Positions 1 through 6,866 are shown, numbered from the stretch's first letter. The stretch: DNA of 12,310 bases from an uncultured Oscillospiraceae bacterium (GCA_934572445.1 CAKTLD010000051.1:1-12310), one strand, 5' to 3'. The notes: generated by a model from the letters alone, not told the origin. Made by a program: numbers and translations.

Positions 1-7
1 ACGATGC

Positions 8-892
8 TCATGCGCCGAACCTCTCTTTGAGCGCAAGGTGCGCGGCGTACAGCTCGTTTTTGCTGTAGGTGTTGTTCTCGTCCTTCAAAAGCAGCTTGAT
101 CGCGTCCTTGGCGGTGCAGTCATGCTGCACCATGCAGTCCACGAGCAGCGCCTCAGGCGAGGTGATGTGCTCCACTTCGCGCAGGCGGTAATCATCGCAG
201 ACCTCGACGATGAGGGCGTATTCGCCCTTTTCGTAGGTCTCCTTGGCGATGAGCTGCGCCTTGACCTCCTCGGGTGTGCCGCGGAAGGTCATCTCGTGGA
301 GCTTCGTCATGTCGTTGCAGAGACAGAGACGAAGCTGCGCGCCTTCCTCGATGAAGAAGTCGATGACGCTCATGATACGCTTGGGGGACTCGTAAAAGGC
401 GTAGGTCGCAGTGTCGCCCTTGCGCATCATCATCAGAACGCGGCGGCGGTCGGCCGTCTCGCGTGGGAAAAAGCCATAGAAGAGGAAACTCGAGAGGTCA
501 AAGCCCGAGATCGACAGCGCGTTGACCGCAGCGCAGCAGCCGGGCACGCCGACAACGCGGATGCCGTTTTCGACCGCCGCACGAATGAGCTCGTTGCCGG
601 GATCGGAGATGCAGGGCGTGCCCGCGTCGGTGATGACGGCGATGTCCTTGCCGGAGGCAAGCTGCTCGATGAACCACTTGGCCTTGCCGTATTCGTTGAA
701 CTTGTGGTTGGCGCTCAGGCTGTTGCCGCGGATGCCGAGCTTGTTGAGCAGCACCACGCTGCGGCGGGTGTCCTCGGCGGCGATGATGTCGGCGGTGGAC
801 AGGATTTCGCGTCCGCGCTCGGACATGTCGCGCGAGTTGCCGATGGGCGTTGCGACGATATAAAGGGTGCCGGTGGTCTTCTGCTCGTCCAT
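8..892 (-). CDS. rsmI: RsmI, 16S rRNA (cytidine-1402-2'-O)-methyltransferase
   Basis: This protein of 294 residues belongs to the SAM-dependent tetrapyrrole-methylase fold family. In known RsmI it 2'-O-methylates C1402 in the decoding centre of 16S rRNA in the cytoplasm. The N-terminal strand TLYIVATPIGN (residues 9-19), the AAEDTRRS segment (38-45) and the glycine-rich ITDAGTPCISDPGNE (87-101) are family hallmarks of the SAM site. The length fits the usual 280-290. I chose the ATG at 890-892 because GGAGG lies a few bases upstream and the RsmI match begins there. The frame stays open for 43 more codons, but that stretch runs through the promoter. The TGA stop is at 8-10. It is divergent from the S41 protease gene and has its own promoter at 931-959. 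Nothing is missing or odd in the sequence. Confidence 0.95.
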   Translation of the reverse strand: MDEQKTTGTLYIVATPIGNSRDMSERGREILSTADIIAAEDTRRSVVLLNKLGIRGNSLSANHKFNEYGKAKWFIEQLASGKDIAVITDAGTPCISDPGNELIRAAVENGIRVVGVPGCCAAVNALSISGFDLSSFLFYGFFPRETADRRRVLMMMRKGDTATYAFYESPKRIMSVIDFFIEEGAQLRLCLCNDMTKLHEMTFRGTPEEVKAQLIAKETYEKGEYALIVEVCDDYRLREVEHITSPEALLVDCMVQHDCTAKDAIKLLLKDENNTYSKNELYAAHLALKERFGA

Positions 893-930
893 AAGATCCT
901 CCAGAAAGCAAAAATTTCTCATTTTGGAAT

Positions 931-959
931 AGTATAGCCTATTTCCGCCTGCCTGACAA
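931..959 (-). promoter_or_regulatory. sigma-A-type promoter of rsmI
   Basis: Read on the minus strand, TTGTCA (954-959) is followed by a 17-base spacer and TATACT (931-936). Each hexamer matches the vegetative consensus at five of six positions. Transcription would start near 925, about 30 bases before the rsmI ATG. This is seen directly in the sequence; activity is inferred. Confidence 0.75.
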
Positions 960-982
960 GGCAAAGCGGACAGGATTTTCAT

Positions 983-1010
983 TTGCTTTTTGCCCGCGCT
1001 GCGATATAAT
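983..1010 (+). promoter_or_regulatory. promoter of the S41 protease operon
   Basis: A perfect TATAAT lies at 1005-1010. The best -35 is a weak TTGCTT at 983-988 with a 16-base spacer. The start site would be near 1017, leaving a leader of about 22 bases that contains the ribosome binding site AAAGGAG (1024-1030). The -10 is convincing and the -35 less so. Confidence 0.6.
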
Positions 1011-1038
1011 GAAAAAAACACGGCAAAGGAGAATCGGC

Positions 1039-2928
1039 ATGAGAAAAAAAGGATTGCGCCTGAGCGCGGCAGCCTGCGCCGCGGCGCTCTGCGTCACGGT
1101 GAACGCCAGCGCGCTGAGCATAGAGGAGGCCTACGATATCCTGCAGCGCGGCTATGTGGACAAGCTGCCGCGCGCGGCAAAAGAGGCTTCTTCGCTCGAA
1201 GAACTCTTTTCCTTCACGGACGACTATACCTATTACATGACGGAGGATGAATACCAGGCGTTTCTTGCGGCGGTGGAGGGCGAGACAAGCTTCGCCGGTA
1301 TCGGTGCGGAGATCACCTATATGCCCGAGGGTATCCGCATCGTCTCTGTCCTCAAGGGCGGCGGCGCGGAGCAGGCGGGGCTTGCCGCGGGCGACGTGAT
1401 CGTGGCCATCGAGGGAGAACCCTGCGCGCCGGGCAGCGAGGAGCACCGCGCAAAGCTCCTTGGCGACGAGGGAACGAAGGTGAGCGTTACCGTCCGTCAC
1501 GCGGATGGCAGCGAGGAGAACGTGACCATCACGCGCCGCCTTGTCGTGCAGATGAACACGACCGTCACGGCAGAGGACGGCGTGGGGTATATCGACTGTG
1601 ACAGCTTCGGCTCGCAGACGGGGACATATTTTCAGGATGGCGTGCGCCGGTATGACCGCAGCGTGCGCGCGTGGATCGTGGACCTGCGCGGCAACACGGG
1701 CGGCCTGACCTCGGCGGCGGTGACGGCACTGGGAACATTTACGGGGAAAGGGACGCTTGTGACCTTTACTGACCGCGGCGGCGACGCGGGCACGGAAGAT
1801 TACGCGGGCGCGGACCTGACGGACAAGCGGCTGATCGTACTGACGGACGGCACGAGCGCGAGCGCTTCGGAGATATTTGCTGCGGGTGCGGCGGGCACGG
1901 GCAGCGGCATCGTGGTGGGCACACGCAGTTACGGCAAGGGCGTGGCGCAGGTGCTTTATGACGAGACGAACTGCCCGTACTTCTCGGGCGACGCGATGAA
2001 GGTGACGGCATACCGCTTTTACTGTGCGGGAGGTAATACGACCGACCGTATCGGCGTGCTGCCGACGCTGTTTATCCCGCAGGGCTATGCGGCGGACGCG
2101 GCGCGGCTGCTGGCGGGCGAGAAGAGCGCGGACGGCGCATATCTGAGACTGGTGCTCAACGGCATGGACTTCTATGTGGATGTTGATGGGGCGCAGCAGA
2201 GCGCACCGCTGGCCTTGCAGGCTATATTGCTGGCGCTGGCACCGGATGCGGAGATCTATTGGGGCGAAAACGGGAGCGAAGCGCGCGTGACGAGCGCGCA
2301 GGCGCGCGAGCGGTGCGGATATGCGGAGCTGAGCCTTGAGTTTGCAGACGCCTCCGACAGCGAATACGCGGACGAGATCCATACGCTTGCGGCATACCGT
2401 ATTGTGTTCGGCGCGGATGGGAGCTTCCGCCCGAAGGACACAATGACGCGCGCGGAGGTCTGCGCGCTGCTGGCGCAGGCGCTGGACCTCTACTCGCTCG
2501 CGGACGGGTACTTTACCGACGTTCCGGCAGAGAGCTGGTACGCGCCGAGCGTGAACGCAATGGCGGCGCTGGGACTGGTCTCCGGCGTGGGCGGCGGGCG
2601 CTTTGACCCGAACGCGACGATGACGCAGGAGGAGTACATCACGGTGCTGGGACGGCTGGTGGAGTTCCTGAATCTGGACGCGCGGGCGTATCTGGATGAC
2701 CACCCGCTGGCTATTTTGCAGCCGCTGGAGCAGTACAGGGGCTTTTCGCCGTGGGCGATCCGCAGCGCGGATATGCTGACGGGCTCCGTGCAGGACGCGG
2801 AGGGGAAGAGCGTGTCGATGTACTGCACCGATCTTGCGGGCATTGAGCCGAAGGCCCCCATCCTGCGGGAGCAGGCAGCGGCCGCACTGTGCAATGCACT
2901 GCGTGTGACGGGCGTGCTGAAATACTGA
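1039..2928 (+). CDS. secreted S41 (CtpA-type) PDZ protease with C-terminal SLH repeats
   Basis: This protein of 629 residues is a carboxy-terminal-processing serine protease predicted to be exported and held on the cell wall. Residues 1-24 form a signal peptide (basic MRKK, alanine-rich core, possible cleavage after ASA). A PDZ-like domain starts near residue 85 and runs to about 170. The S41 core follows, with Ser275 in TSASASEIF, Lys300 in SYGKG and Gln304. The 25- and 4-residue spacings equal those of the Ser/Lys/Gln catalytic triad known in CtpB. After a stretch I do not recognise (about 325-434), SLH-type repeats occupy about 435-487, 491-545 and, in degenerate form, 575-629. SLH domains usually bind pyruvylated wall polymers. 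The ATG at 1039 is preferred over the one at 1009 because AAAGGAG precedes it and the signal peptide starts there. The gene is first in a unit with the GIY-YIG/NnrD gene, one base downstream. The substrate is unknown. Confidence 0.9.
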   Translation: MRKKGLRLSAAACAAALCVTVNASALSIEEAYDILQRGYVDKLPRAAKEASSLEELFSFTDDYTYYMTEDEYQAFLAAVEGETSFAGIGAEITYMPEGIRIVSVLKGGGAEQAGLAAGDVIVAIEGEPCAPGSEEHRAKLLGDEGTKVSVTVRHADGSEENVTITRRLVVQMNTTVTAEDGVGYIDCDSFGSQTGTYFQDGVRRYDRSVRAWIVDLRGNTGGLTSAAVTALGTFTGKGTLVTFTDRGGDAGTEDYAGADLTDKRLIVLTDGTSASASEIFAAGAAGTGSGIVVGTRSYGKGVAQVLYDETNCPYFSGDAMKVTAYRFYCAGGNTTDRIGVLPTLFIPQGYAADAARLLAGEKSADGAYLRLVLNGMDFYVDVDGAQQSAPLALQAILLALAPDAEIYWGENGSEARVTSAQARERCGYAELSLEFADASDSEYADEIHTLAAYRIVFGADGSFRPKDTMTRAEVCALLAQALDLYSLADGYFTDVPAESWYAPSVNAMAALGLVSGVGGGRFDPNATMTQEEYITVLGRLVEFLNLDARAYLDDHPLAILQPLEQYRGFSPWAIRSADMLTGSVQDAEGKSVSMYCTDLAGIEPKAPILREQAAAALCNALRVTGVLKY

Positions 2929-2929
2929 A

Positions 2930-4057
2930 ATGTGGTACGTTTATATGCTGCGCTGCGCGGATGGCTCGCTCTACACGGGCACGGCCACAGATGTGGACCG
3001 GCGCTTTGCGGTGCACAAAAGCGGACACGGGGCGAAGTACACGCGCTCGCATCCGCCGCTCGCGGTGGTGTACCGCGAGGCGTGCGGGGACAAGGGCACG
3101 GCGCTGCGGCGGGAGGCGGCCATCAAGAAGCTGCCGCGCGCGGAGAAGCTGAAGCTGACGGAGGACCGTATGAGAAACGAGGTGCAGATCGACCGGACGC
3201 TGGCCGCGCGCCTGCTGCCGCGGCGGAAGGCGGACGGGCACAAGGGTGACTTTGGAAAGCTGCTGGTCCTGGGCGGCAGCGTGGGCTATACGGGCGCGCC
3301 GTATCTGGCGGCGCGTGCGGCGGAGCGATCGGGCTGCGGACTGGTGTATCTCGGCGTGCCAAGGAGCATCTGGGCAGTGACGGCGGCGAAGTGCGCAGGC
3401 GCGATGCCCTTCCCGCTGGCGGAGCGGGACGGGAGGCTCGGCCCTGACGCGCTGGACACGGCGCGGGAGAGACTCGGGGGCTGCGATGTGCTGGCGCTGG
3501 GGCCGGGACTTGGACGCGGCGCGGGGACGGCGGAATTTGTCCGCGCGCTGGTAAAGGAGACGGCGCAGCCGCTGGTGCTGGACGCGGATGGACTGAACGC
3601 GCTGGAGGGCTGCGCGGAGGTGCTGGGCGCGCGGCGCGGGCGCGTGACGATTTTGACGCCGCACGACGGGGAATTTTCACGCCTGAGCGGACGGACGCTC
3701 GGGGAGCTTGCGTCGGAGCGGCGCACGGAGCTTGCACGCGCCTTTGCCTGTGAGCACGGCTGCGTGCTGGTGCTCAAGGGCCACCGGACGCTGACTGCGC
3801 TGCCGGACGGGACGGTGTTCGTCAACACGAGCGGCAGCTCCGCGCTCGCAAAGGGCGGCAGCGGAGACGTGCTGACAGGGGTGATCGCGTCGCTCCTGTG
3901 CCAGGGTGCGGAGGCGGCGGACGCCGCAGCGCTCGGCGTGTGGCTGCACGGACGCGCGGGAGAGCTGCTGGAAGCGGACATGACGGCCTACTGCGTTTCT
4001 CCCGACGCACTGACAGAGCAGGGACTGCCTTTGGCCTTTCGTGAACTGACGGAATAA
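2930..4057 (+). CDS. fusion of GIY-YIG endonuclease domain (UPF0213-like) and ADP/ATP-dependent NAD(P)H-hydrate dehydratase (NnrD)
   Basis: One frame of 375 residues holds two unrelated domains. Residues 1-78 form a complete UPF0213-type GIY-YIG domain (VYM at 4-6, YTG at 15-17, Arg25, metal-ligand candidate Glu62, ending in KLPRAEKLKL), whose relatives are normally free proteins of about 80-100 residues. From residue 81 the protein is a full-length NnrD of 295 residues: GGSVGYTGAP (115-124), DADGLNAL (218-225), the PHDGE segment (244-248), and the nucleotide-binding GGSGDVLTG (309-317). NnrD repairs hydrated NADHX/NADPHX using ADP or ATP; the epimerase partner NnrE is not in this window. No stop separates the domains, but Met81 has a GGAGG five bases upstream, so free NnrD could also be made. 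The gene starts one base after the protease stop, without a clear ribosome binding site of its own, which suggests translational coupling. Confidence 0.88.
   Translation: MWYVYMLRCADGSLYTGTATDVDRRFAVHKSGHGAKYTRSHPPLAVVYREACGDKGTALRREAAIKKLPRAEKLKLTEDRMRNEVQIDRTLAARLLPRRKADGHKGDFGKLLVLGGSVGYTGAPYLAARAAERSGCGLVYLGVPRSIWAVTAAKCAGAMPFPLAERDGRLGPDALDTARERLGGCDVLALGPGLGRGAGTAEFVRALVKETAQPLVLDADGLNALEGCAEVLGARRGRVTILTPHDGEFSRLSGRTLGELASERRTELARAFACEHGCVLVLKGHRTLTALPDGTVFVNTSGSSALAKGGSGDVLTGVIASLLCQGAEAADAAALGVWLHGRAGELLEADMTAYCVSPDALTEQGLPLAFRELTE
3160..3172 (+). promoter_or_regulatory. internal ribosome binding site and in-frame ATG at the domain junction
   Basis: GGAGG at 3160-3164 is followed by a five-base spacer and ATG at 3170-3172, in frame with the surrounding gene (codon 81). 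The position coincides with the end of the GIY-YIG domain and the normal start of NnrD. It looks like the original start of a separate nnrD gene that has become, or also functions as, an internal start. This is seen in the sequence; use is inferred. Confidence 0.6.
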
Positions 4058-4106
4058 GAGAAGAAAAGAAAAAGGAAGCGGGCGCCCCGACGGGGCACCC
4101 GCTTCC
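4056..4106 (-). terminator. intrinsic terminator of the symporter gene
   Basis: A 15-base-pair GC-rich stem (4074-4088 with 4092-4106, loop of three) lies between the converging nnrD and symporter genes. On the minus strand every position pairs, one as G-U, and a U-rich run (complement of 4056-4073) follows. On the plus strand one C-A mismatch interrupts the stem and no T-run follows, so it should work mainly for the leftward transcript. Confidence 0.85.
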
Positions 4107-4131
4107 TGCTATGTGAAGAGGGGGAAGAGAT

Positions 4132-5541
4132 TTACTTCTGGAGCTTGTTGGGGTCGCTGGCGTGCTTGACGACCAGACCCGTGAGCGCGAAGAGCGCGAT
4201 GGCATTGGGGATGACCATGAGGTTGTTGAACATATCGCTCAGCTCCCAGACGAGGTCGTTGGACATCATCGTGCCAAGGAAGATGAACACGAGGGCGACG
4301 ACGGTGTAGACCACGGTGCTCTTCTTGCCGAAGAGGTAGGCCACATTGATCTTGCCGAAGAGGTTCCAGCTGAGGATCGTGGAGAAGGCGAAGAAGAACA
4401 GGCACACCGCGACGAACATGTTGCCCGCGCTTTCGCCGAAGACGACGCCGAAGGCGGTCTGGGCGAGGTTGGCCTTGCCGAGGGTGGTGCTGGCCGCAGC
4501 CGCGCCGCACTCATGGAGCGGGCCGCCGGCGGTGTAGAGCGTGGAGATGATGACGAGGGCGTTGAGCGTGAGGACGATGAAGGTGTCGATGAACACGCCG
4601 ATCATGGCGACGACGCCCTGATCGTGCGGGCAGTTGACGTTTGCAAGGGCGTGGGCGTGCGGGGTGGAGCCCATACCGGCCTCATTGGAGAACAGGCCGC
4701 GCTTGGCACCCTGGGAAATGGCGATCTTGAGGGCTGCGCCCACGCCGCCGCCGATGATGGCGTTGGGAGCGAAAGCATACTTGAAAATCATGCCGAAGGT
4801 GGCGGGGACGTACTTGATGCGCACGACCAGGACGATCAGACCGCCGAGCAGGAAGATGGCCGCCATGATGGGGACGATCTTCTCCGTGACGGAGGCGAGG
4901 CGCTGCACGCCGCCGAGGAAGATGAACGCGCAGATCGCGACGAGGACGATACCGACGATCCAGGAGGGAACGCCGAAGGCGGTCTGCATCGTGGAGCCGA
5001 TGGAGTTGGACTGCACCATGCAGCCGAAGAAGCCGAGCGCGAGGATGATGGCGATGGCGAAGAAGCCCGCGAGGAACTTGCCGAAGCCGCCCTTAAAGGC
5101 CGTGGTGATGTAGTACACGGGGCCGCCCTTGACCGTGCCGTCCTTTTCGACGATGCGGGTCTCCTGGGCGAGCGTCGCTTCCGCGTAGATCGTGGCCATG
5201 CCGAGGAAAGCGATGATCCACATCCAGAAGATGGCGCCGGGGCCGCCGGTCAGGATCGCGCCGGACGCGCCGACGATGTTGCCCGTGCCGACCTGGGCGG
5301 CGATGGCGGTGGCGAGCGCCTGGAACGAGCTCATGCCGCTGTCCTGCTTCTTGCCGCGCAGGGACAGGTTGCCGAACACGCTGTTCCAGCCCTCTTTGAA
5401 GCAGCGCAGCTGCACGAAGCGGGTCTTGATGGAATACCACAGGCCCACGCCGATGAGGAGGAACACGAGGATGTAGTTGCTGAGGTAAGTGTTGATATCA
5501 CATACAATGGGATACAACGTGCTTTCAATGGACTCAAACAT
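4132..5541 (-). CDS. sodium:alanine/glycine symporter (AGCS family)
   Basis: This integral membrane protein of 469 residues carries about ten or eleven hydrophobic segments. The family imports alanine or glycine with Na+. The hallmark stretch ALATAIAAQVGTGNIVGA.GAILTGGPGAIFWMW (residues 75-108) and NEAGMGSTPHAHA (286-298) are the conserved substrate and ion region of AGCS proteins. Length is typical. I start at the ATG 5539-5541, which has AGGAG (complement of 5551-5555) just upstream. The frame is open for 71 further codons upstream, but that region is a structured RNA leader. The leader carries a glycine aptamer and a terminator, so glycine is probably the regulator and a likely substrate. 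The LysR gene lies upstream on the same strand, and a terminator follows at 4056-4106. Confidence 0.93.
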   Translation of the reverse strand: MFESIESTLYPIVCDINTYLSNYILVFLLIGVGLWYSIKTRFVQLRCFKEGWNSVFGNLSLRGKKQDSGMSSFQALATAIAAQVGTGNIVGASGAILTGGPGAIFWMWIIAFLGMATIYAEATLAQETRIVEKDGTVKGGPVYYITTAFKGGFGKFLAGFFAIAIILALGFFGCMVQSNSIGSTMQTAFGVPSWIVGIVLVAICAFIFLGGVQRLASVTEKIVPIMAAIFLLGGLIVLVVRIKYVPATFGMIFKYAFAPNAIIGGGVGAALKIAISQGAKRGLFSNEAGMGSTPHAHALANVNCPHDQGVVAMIGVFIDTFIVLTLNALVIISTLYTAGGPLHECGAAAASTTLGKANLAQTAFGVVFGESAGNMFVAVCLFFFAFSTILSWNLFGKINVAYLFGKKSTVVYTVVALVFIFLGTMMSNDLVWELSDMFNNLMVIPNAIALFALTGLVVKHASDPNKLQK

Positions 5542-5555
5542 ACTTTCTCTCTCCT

Positions 5556-5598
5556 GAAAAATAAAGAAGTTGCCGATCGGAACGAAGATCAGCAACTC
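5556..5598 (-). terminator. leader terminator (expression platform of the glycine riboswitch)
   Basis: On the minus-strand transcript, GUUGCUGAUC (complement of 5587-5596) pairs with GAUCGGCAAC (complement of 5569-5578), with one G-U pair and an eight-base loop. One A-U and one G-U pair extend the stem at its base. A U-rich run UUCUUUAUUUUU (complement of 5557-5568) follows immediately, ending just before the AGGAG of the symporter gene. This has the form of an intrinsic terminator placed to stop transcription before the coding region. Its 5' arm overlaps a segment that can instead pair with the aptamer. Confidence 0.8.
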
Positions 5599-5636
5599 TG
5601 AAAAAGCGTATTGATTTGGGGCGGAAGAGAGAAACG

Positions 5637-5655
5637 GCGCAGCAAAGCGCTGCGC
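5637..5655 (-). other. short hairpin between aptamer and terminator
   Basis: The minus-strand RNA reads GCGCAGC, five loop bases, GCUGCGC, a perfect seven-pair stem directly 3' of the aptamer's P1 helix. It lacks a U-run, so it is not a terminator. It may stack on P1 or act as a spacer or pause hairpin. Its role is not known. Confidence 0.5.
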
Positions 5656-5780
5656 AGCCCTGTCCCTTTGCCTGAGAGATTCGGCCTTTCGGCCTTGCAC
5701 CTTCGGCACCCAATTCAATGAGTTCTCCAGAGTTACCTCAACCCACAGTTTCATCAGGATCCTACGGGCGTCATCGGTCG
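5656..5780 (-). promoter_or_regulatory. glycine riboswitch, single aptamer with 5' ghost helix
   Basis: Read on the minus strand, the aptamer (about 5657-5735) contains the conserved blocks CUGGAGA, GUGCCGAAGGUGCAAG, a GGCC-GAAA-GGCC hairpin, CUCUCAGGCAAAGGGACAGGG and a P1 helix CUCU/AGGG. These are the signature blocks of the glycine riboswitch family. Only one full aptamer is present. Upstream lie a seven-pair helix without aptamer core (CCCGUAG/CUGUGGG, 5762-5768 with 5742-5748) and a leader segment ACCGAUGA that can form a kink-turn with the linker UGAGGU (5735-5740). This arrangement matches singlet glycine riboswitches in which the missing aptamer is reduced to a stub on the 5' side. 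The family binds glycine and acts in cis; here it precedes an amino-acid importer. Confidence 0.92.
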
Positions 5781-5804
5781 ATATTCGTTTGTTTCAGCGT
5801 TAAA

Positions 5805-5833
5805 AGTGTAACATTCTGTTCAGAACTTGTCAA
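5805..5833 (-). promoter_or_regulatory. promoter of the glycine-riboswitch/symporter transcript
   Basis: On the minus strand, a perfect TTGACA (5828-5833) is followed by exactly 17 bases and TACACT (5805-5810). Transcription would start near 5797-5799, about 20 bases before the riboswitch leader segment, giving a 5' untranslated leader of about 255 bases. Confidence 0.85.
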
Positions 5834-5906
5834 GCTGTACACCGGTGGCGGAATCACCAAAGAACTTGTCGCCGAATGGTGCGCTATGACGGGGAAATTG
5901 CGTTTT

Positions 5907-6812
5907 TTAAGCGTTGGGCGCTGCGGCCTGAATTTTTTCAAGCACGTCGCGTGCAAAGCGCTCCGTCGCCGCGCTGGGCGGAACGTTGCGCAGCATACAG
6001 AGGTCGACCGTGCGCGGCGGAATGGCAAAGGACGTGGAGAGCTCGCGGATGCTGCCTGCGGCAAGTTCGCTGCGCACGAACTCGCGCGTGACGCCCGCCA
6101 CGCCGAAGCCGATGCGCGCAAGGTCAACGAGCAGGCTGCGCGCGCCGAGCTCGATCTCAGGCGTGAGCCGGATGCCGCGCTGGAGGAAGTATTTTTCGAG
6201 GTAAACGCGGGAGGAGGCTTTCTTTTCAAGCAGGATGAGCGGAAAGGCGGCGAGCTCCTCGGGGGCGTAGGGGCGGGAAAAATCGCAGGGATAGTCGGGG
6301 GAGGCAACAAAGGCGGTGTGTGTTTCAAAGCAGGGGGTGTGGTCCAGGTCGTCCGCGTCACCCGGGGCGCTGGCGAAGGCCACATCTACCTTGCCCGCGC
6401 GCAGAAGGCCCAGCACCTTGTAGCTGCGGCCGGAGATGATGCGAATGTGGATGTGGGGATAGCGGCGGTGAAAGGCGTCGAGATGCGGGAGCAGGAACTG
6501 GCTCGTGACAGTGTCGCTCGCACCGATGACGAGCGTTCCGGCCTGAAGCGTGCGCGTCTGCTGGAGCTTGTCCTCACCGGTCTCGAGCAGGCCCATGGCG
6601 CTGCGGACATATTCAAAGAGCAGCCGGCCGTCCTCTGTGAGCGTAACGCCGCGCGGCGAGCGCAGGAACAGGCGCGTTTTCAGCTGCTGCTCGAGCTGCT
6701 TGACACTCTGGCTGACGGCGGACTGAGAAAGATAGAGATTCTCGGCCGCGAGGGAGATGTTGCCTGCCTCGGCGACCTCGCGGAAGACGCGGTAAAGTTC
6801 CAGCTTGACCAT
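5907..6812 (-). CDS. LysR-type transcriptional regulator
   Basis: This protein of 301 residues has standard LysR layout: an N-terminal winged helix-turn-helix (about 1-60, with FREVAEAGNISLAAENLYLSQSAVSQSVKQLEQQL), a linker helix, and a periplasmic-binding-type effector domain from about residue 90 to 290. The ATG at 6810-6812 has AAAGGAG upstream. It is divergent from the F420-ligase-like gene with 171 bases between the starts, the usual arrangement for a LysR regulator and its target. It also lies directly upstream of the riboswitch-controlled symporter on the same strand, with no convincing terminator between, so read-through into that leader is possible. The effector and targets cannot be read from the sequence; CysL/CbbR-like members look similar, but I would not assign a name. 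Confidence 0.93.
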   Translation of the reverse strand: MVKLELYRVFREVAEAGNISLAAENLYLSQSAVSQSVKQLEQQLKTRLFLRSPRGVTLTEDGRLLFEYVRSAMGLLETGEDKLQQTRTLQAGTLVIGASDTVTSQFLLPHLDAFHRRYPHIHIRIISGRSYKVLGLLRAGKVDVAFASAPGDADDLDHTPCFETHTAFVASPDYPCDFSRPYAPEELAAFPLILLEKKASSRVYLEKYFLQRGIRLTPEIELGARSLLVDLARIGFGVAGVTREFVRSELAAGSIRELSTSFAIPPRTVDLCMLRNVPPSAATERFARDVLEKIQAAAPNA

Positions 6813-6824
6813 GGTGACGCTCCT

Positions 6825-6846
6825 TTATCATAAGGGTGAATGATAA
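6825..6846. promoter_or_regulatory. inverted repeat in the LysR divergent intergenic region, candidate operator
   Basis: TTATCAT (6825-6831) and ATGATAA (6840-6846) form perfect seven-base arms around an eight-base centre. The repeat lies just upstream of the LysR gene and touches its ribosome binding site. LysR regulators usually bind A/T-rich dyads (T-N11-A type) between themselves and a divergent target, so autoregulation is plausible. Confidence 0.45.
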
Positions 6847-6866
6847 TAGATATCTCGGATTGATGC

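Noticed and set aside
979..2703. A 574-codon open frame on the minus strand opposite the S41 protease gene
   Set aside because: It is opposite a gene with clear PDZ, S41 and SLH motifs. Its product is low-complexity, rich in Arg, Ala and His, and it has no recognisable domain. GC-rich codon use produces such frames.
3160..3172. Possibility that the GIY-YIG and NnrD parts result from a sequencing frameshift
   Set aside because: Both domains read in the same frame with no overlap or gap. A simple indel would not merge them so cleanly, so a genuine fusion or stop loss is more likely, though resequencing would settle it.
4162..5601. A 479-codon plus-strand frame opposite the symporter gene
   Set aside because: It encodes a strongly Asp/Glu/Gly/Ala-biased string without domains and lies exactly antisense to a well-conserved membrane protein, so it is a shadow frame.
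5542..5754. N-terminal extension of 71 residues on the symporter frame
   Set aside because: The region contains the glycine aptamer and terminator, and the residues match no AGCS N-terminus. The ATG at 5541 has a proper ribosome binding site.
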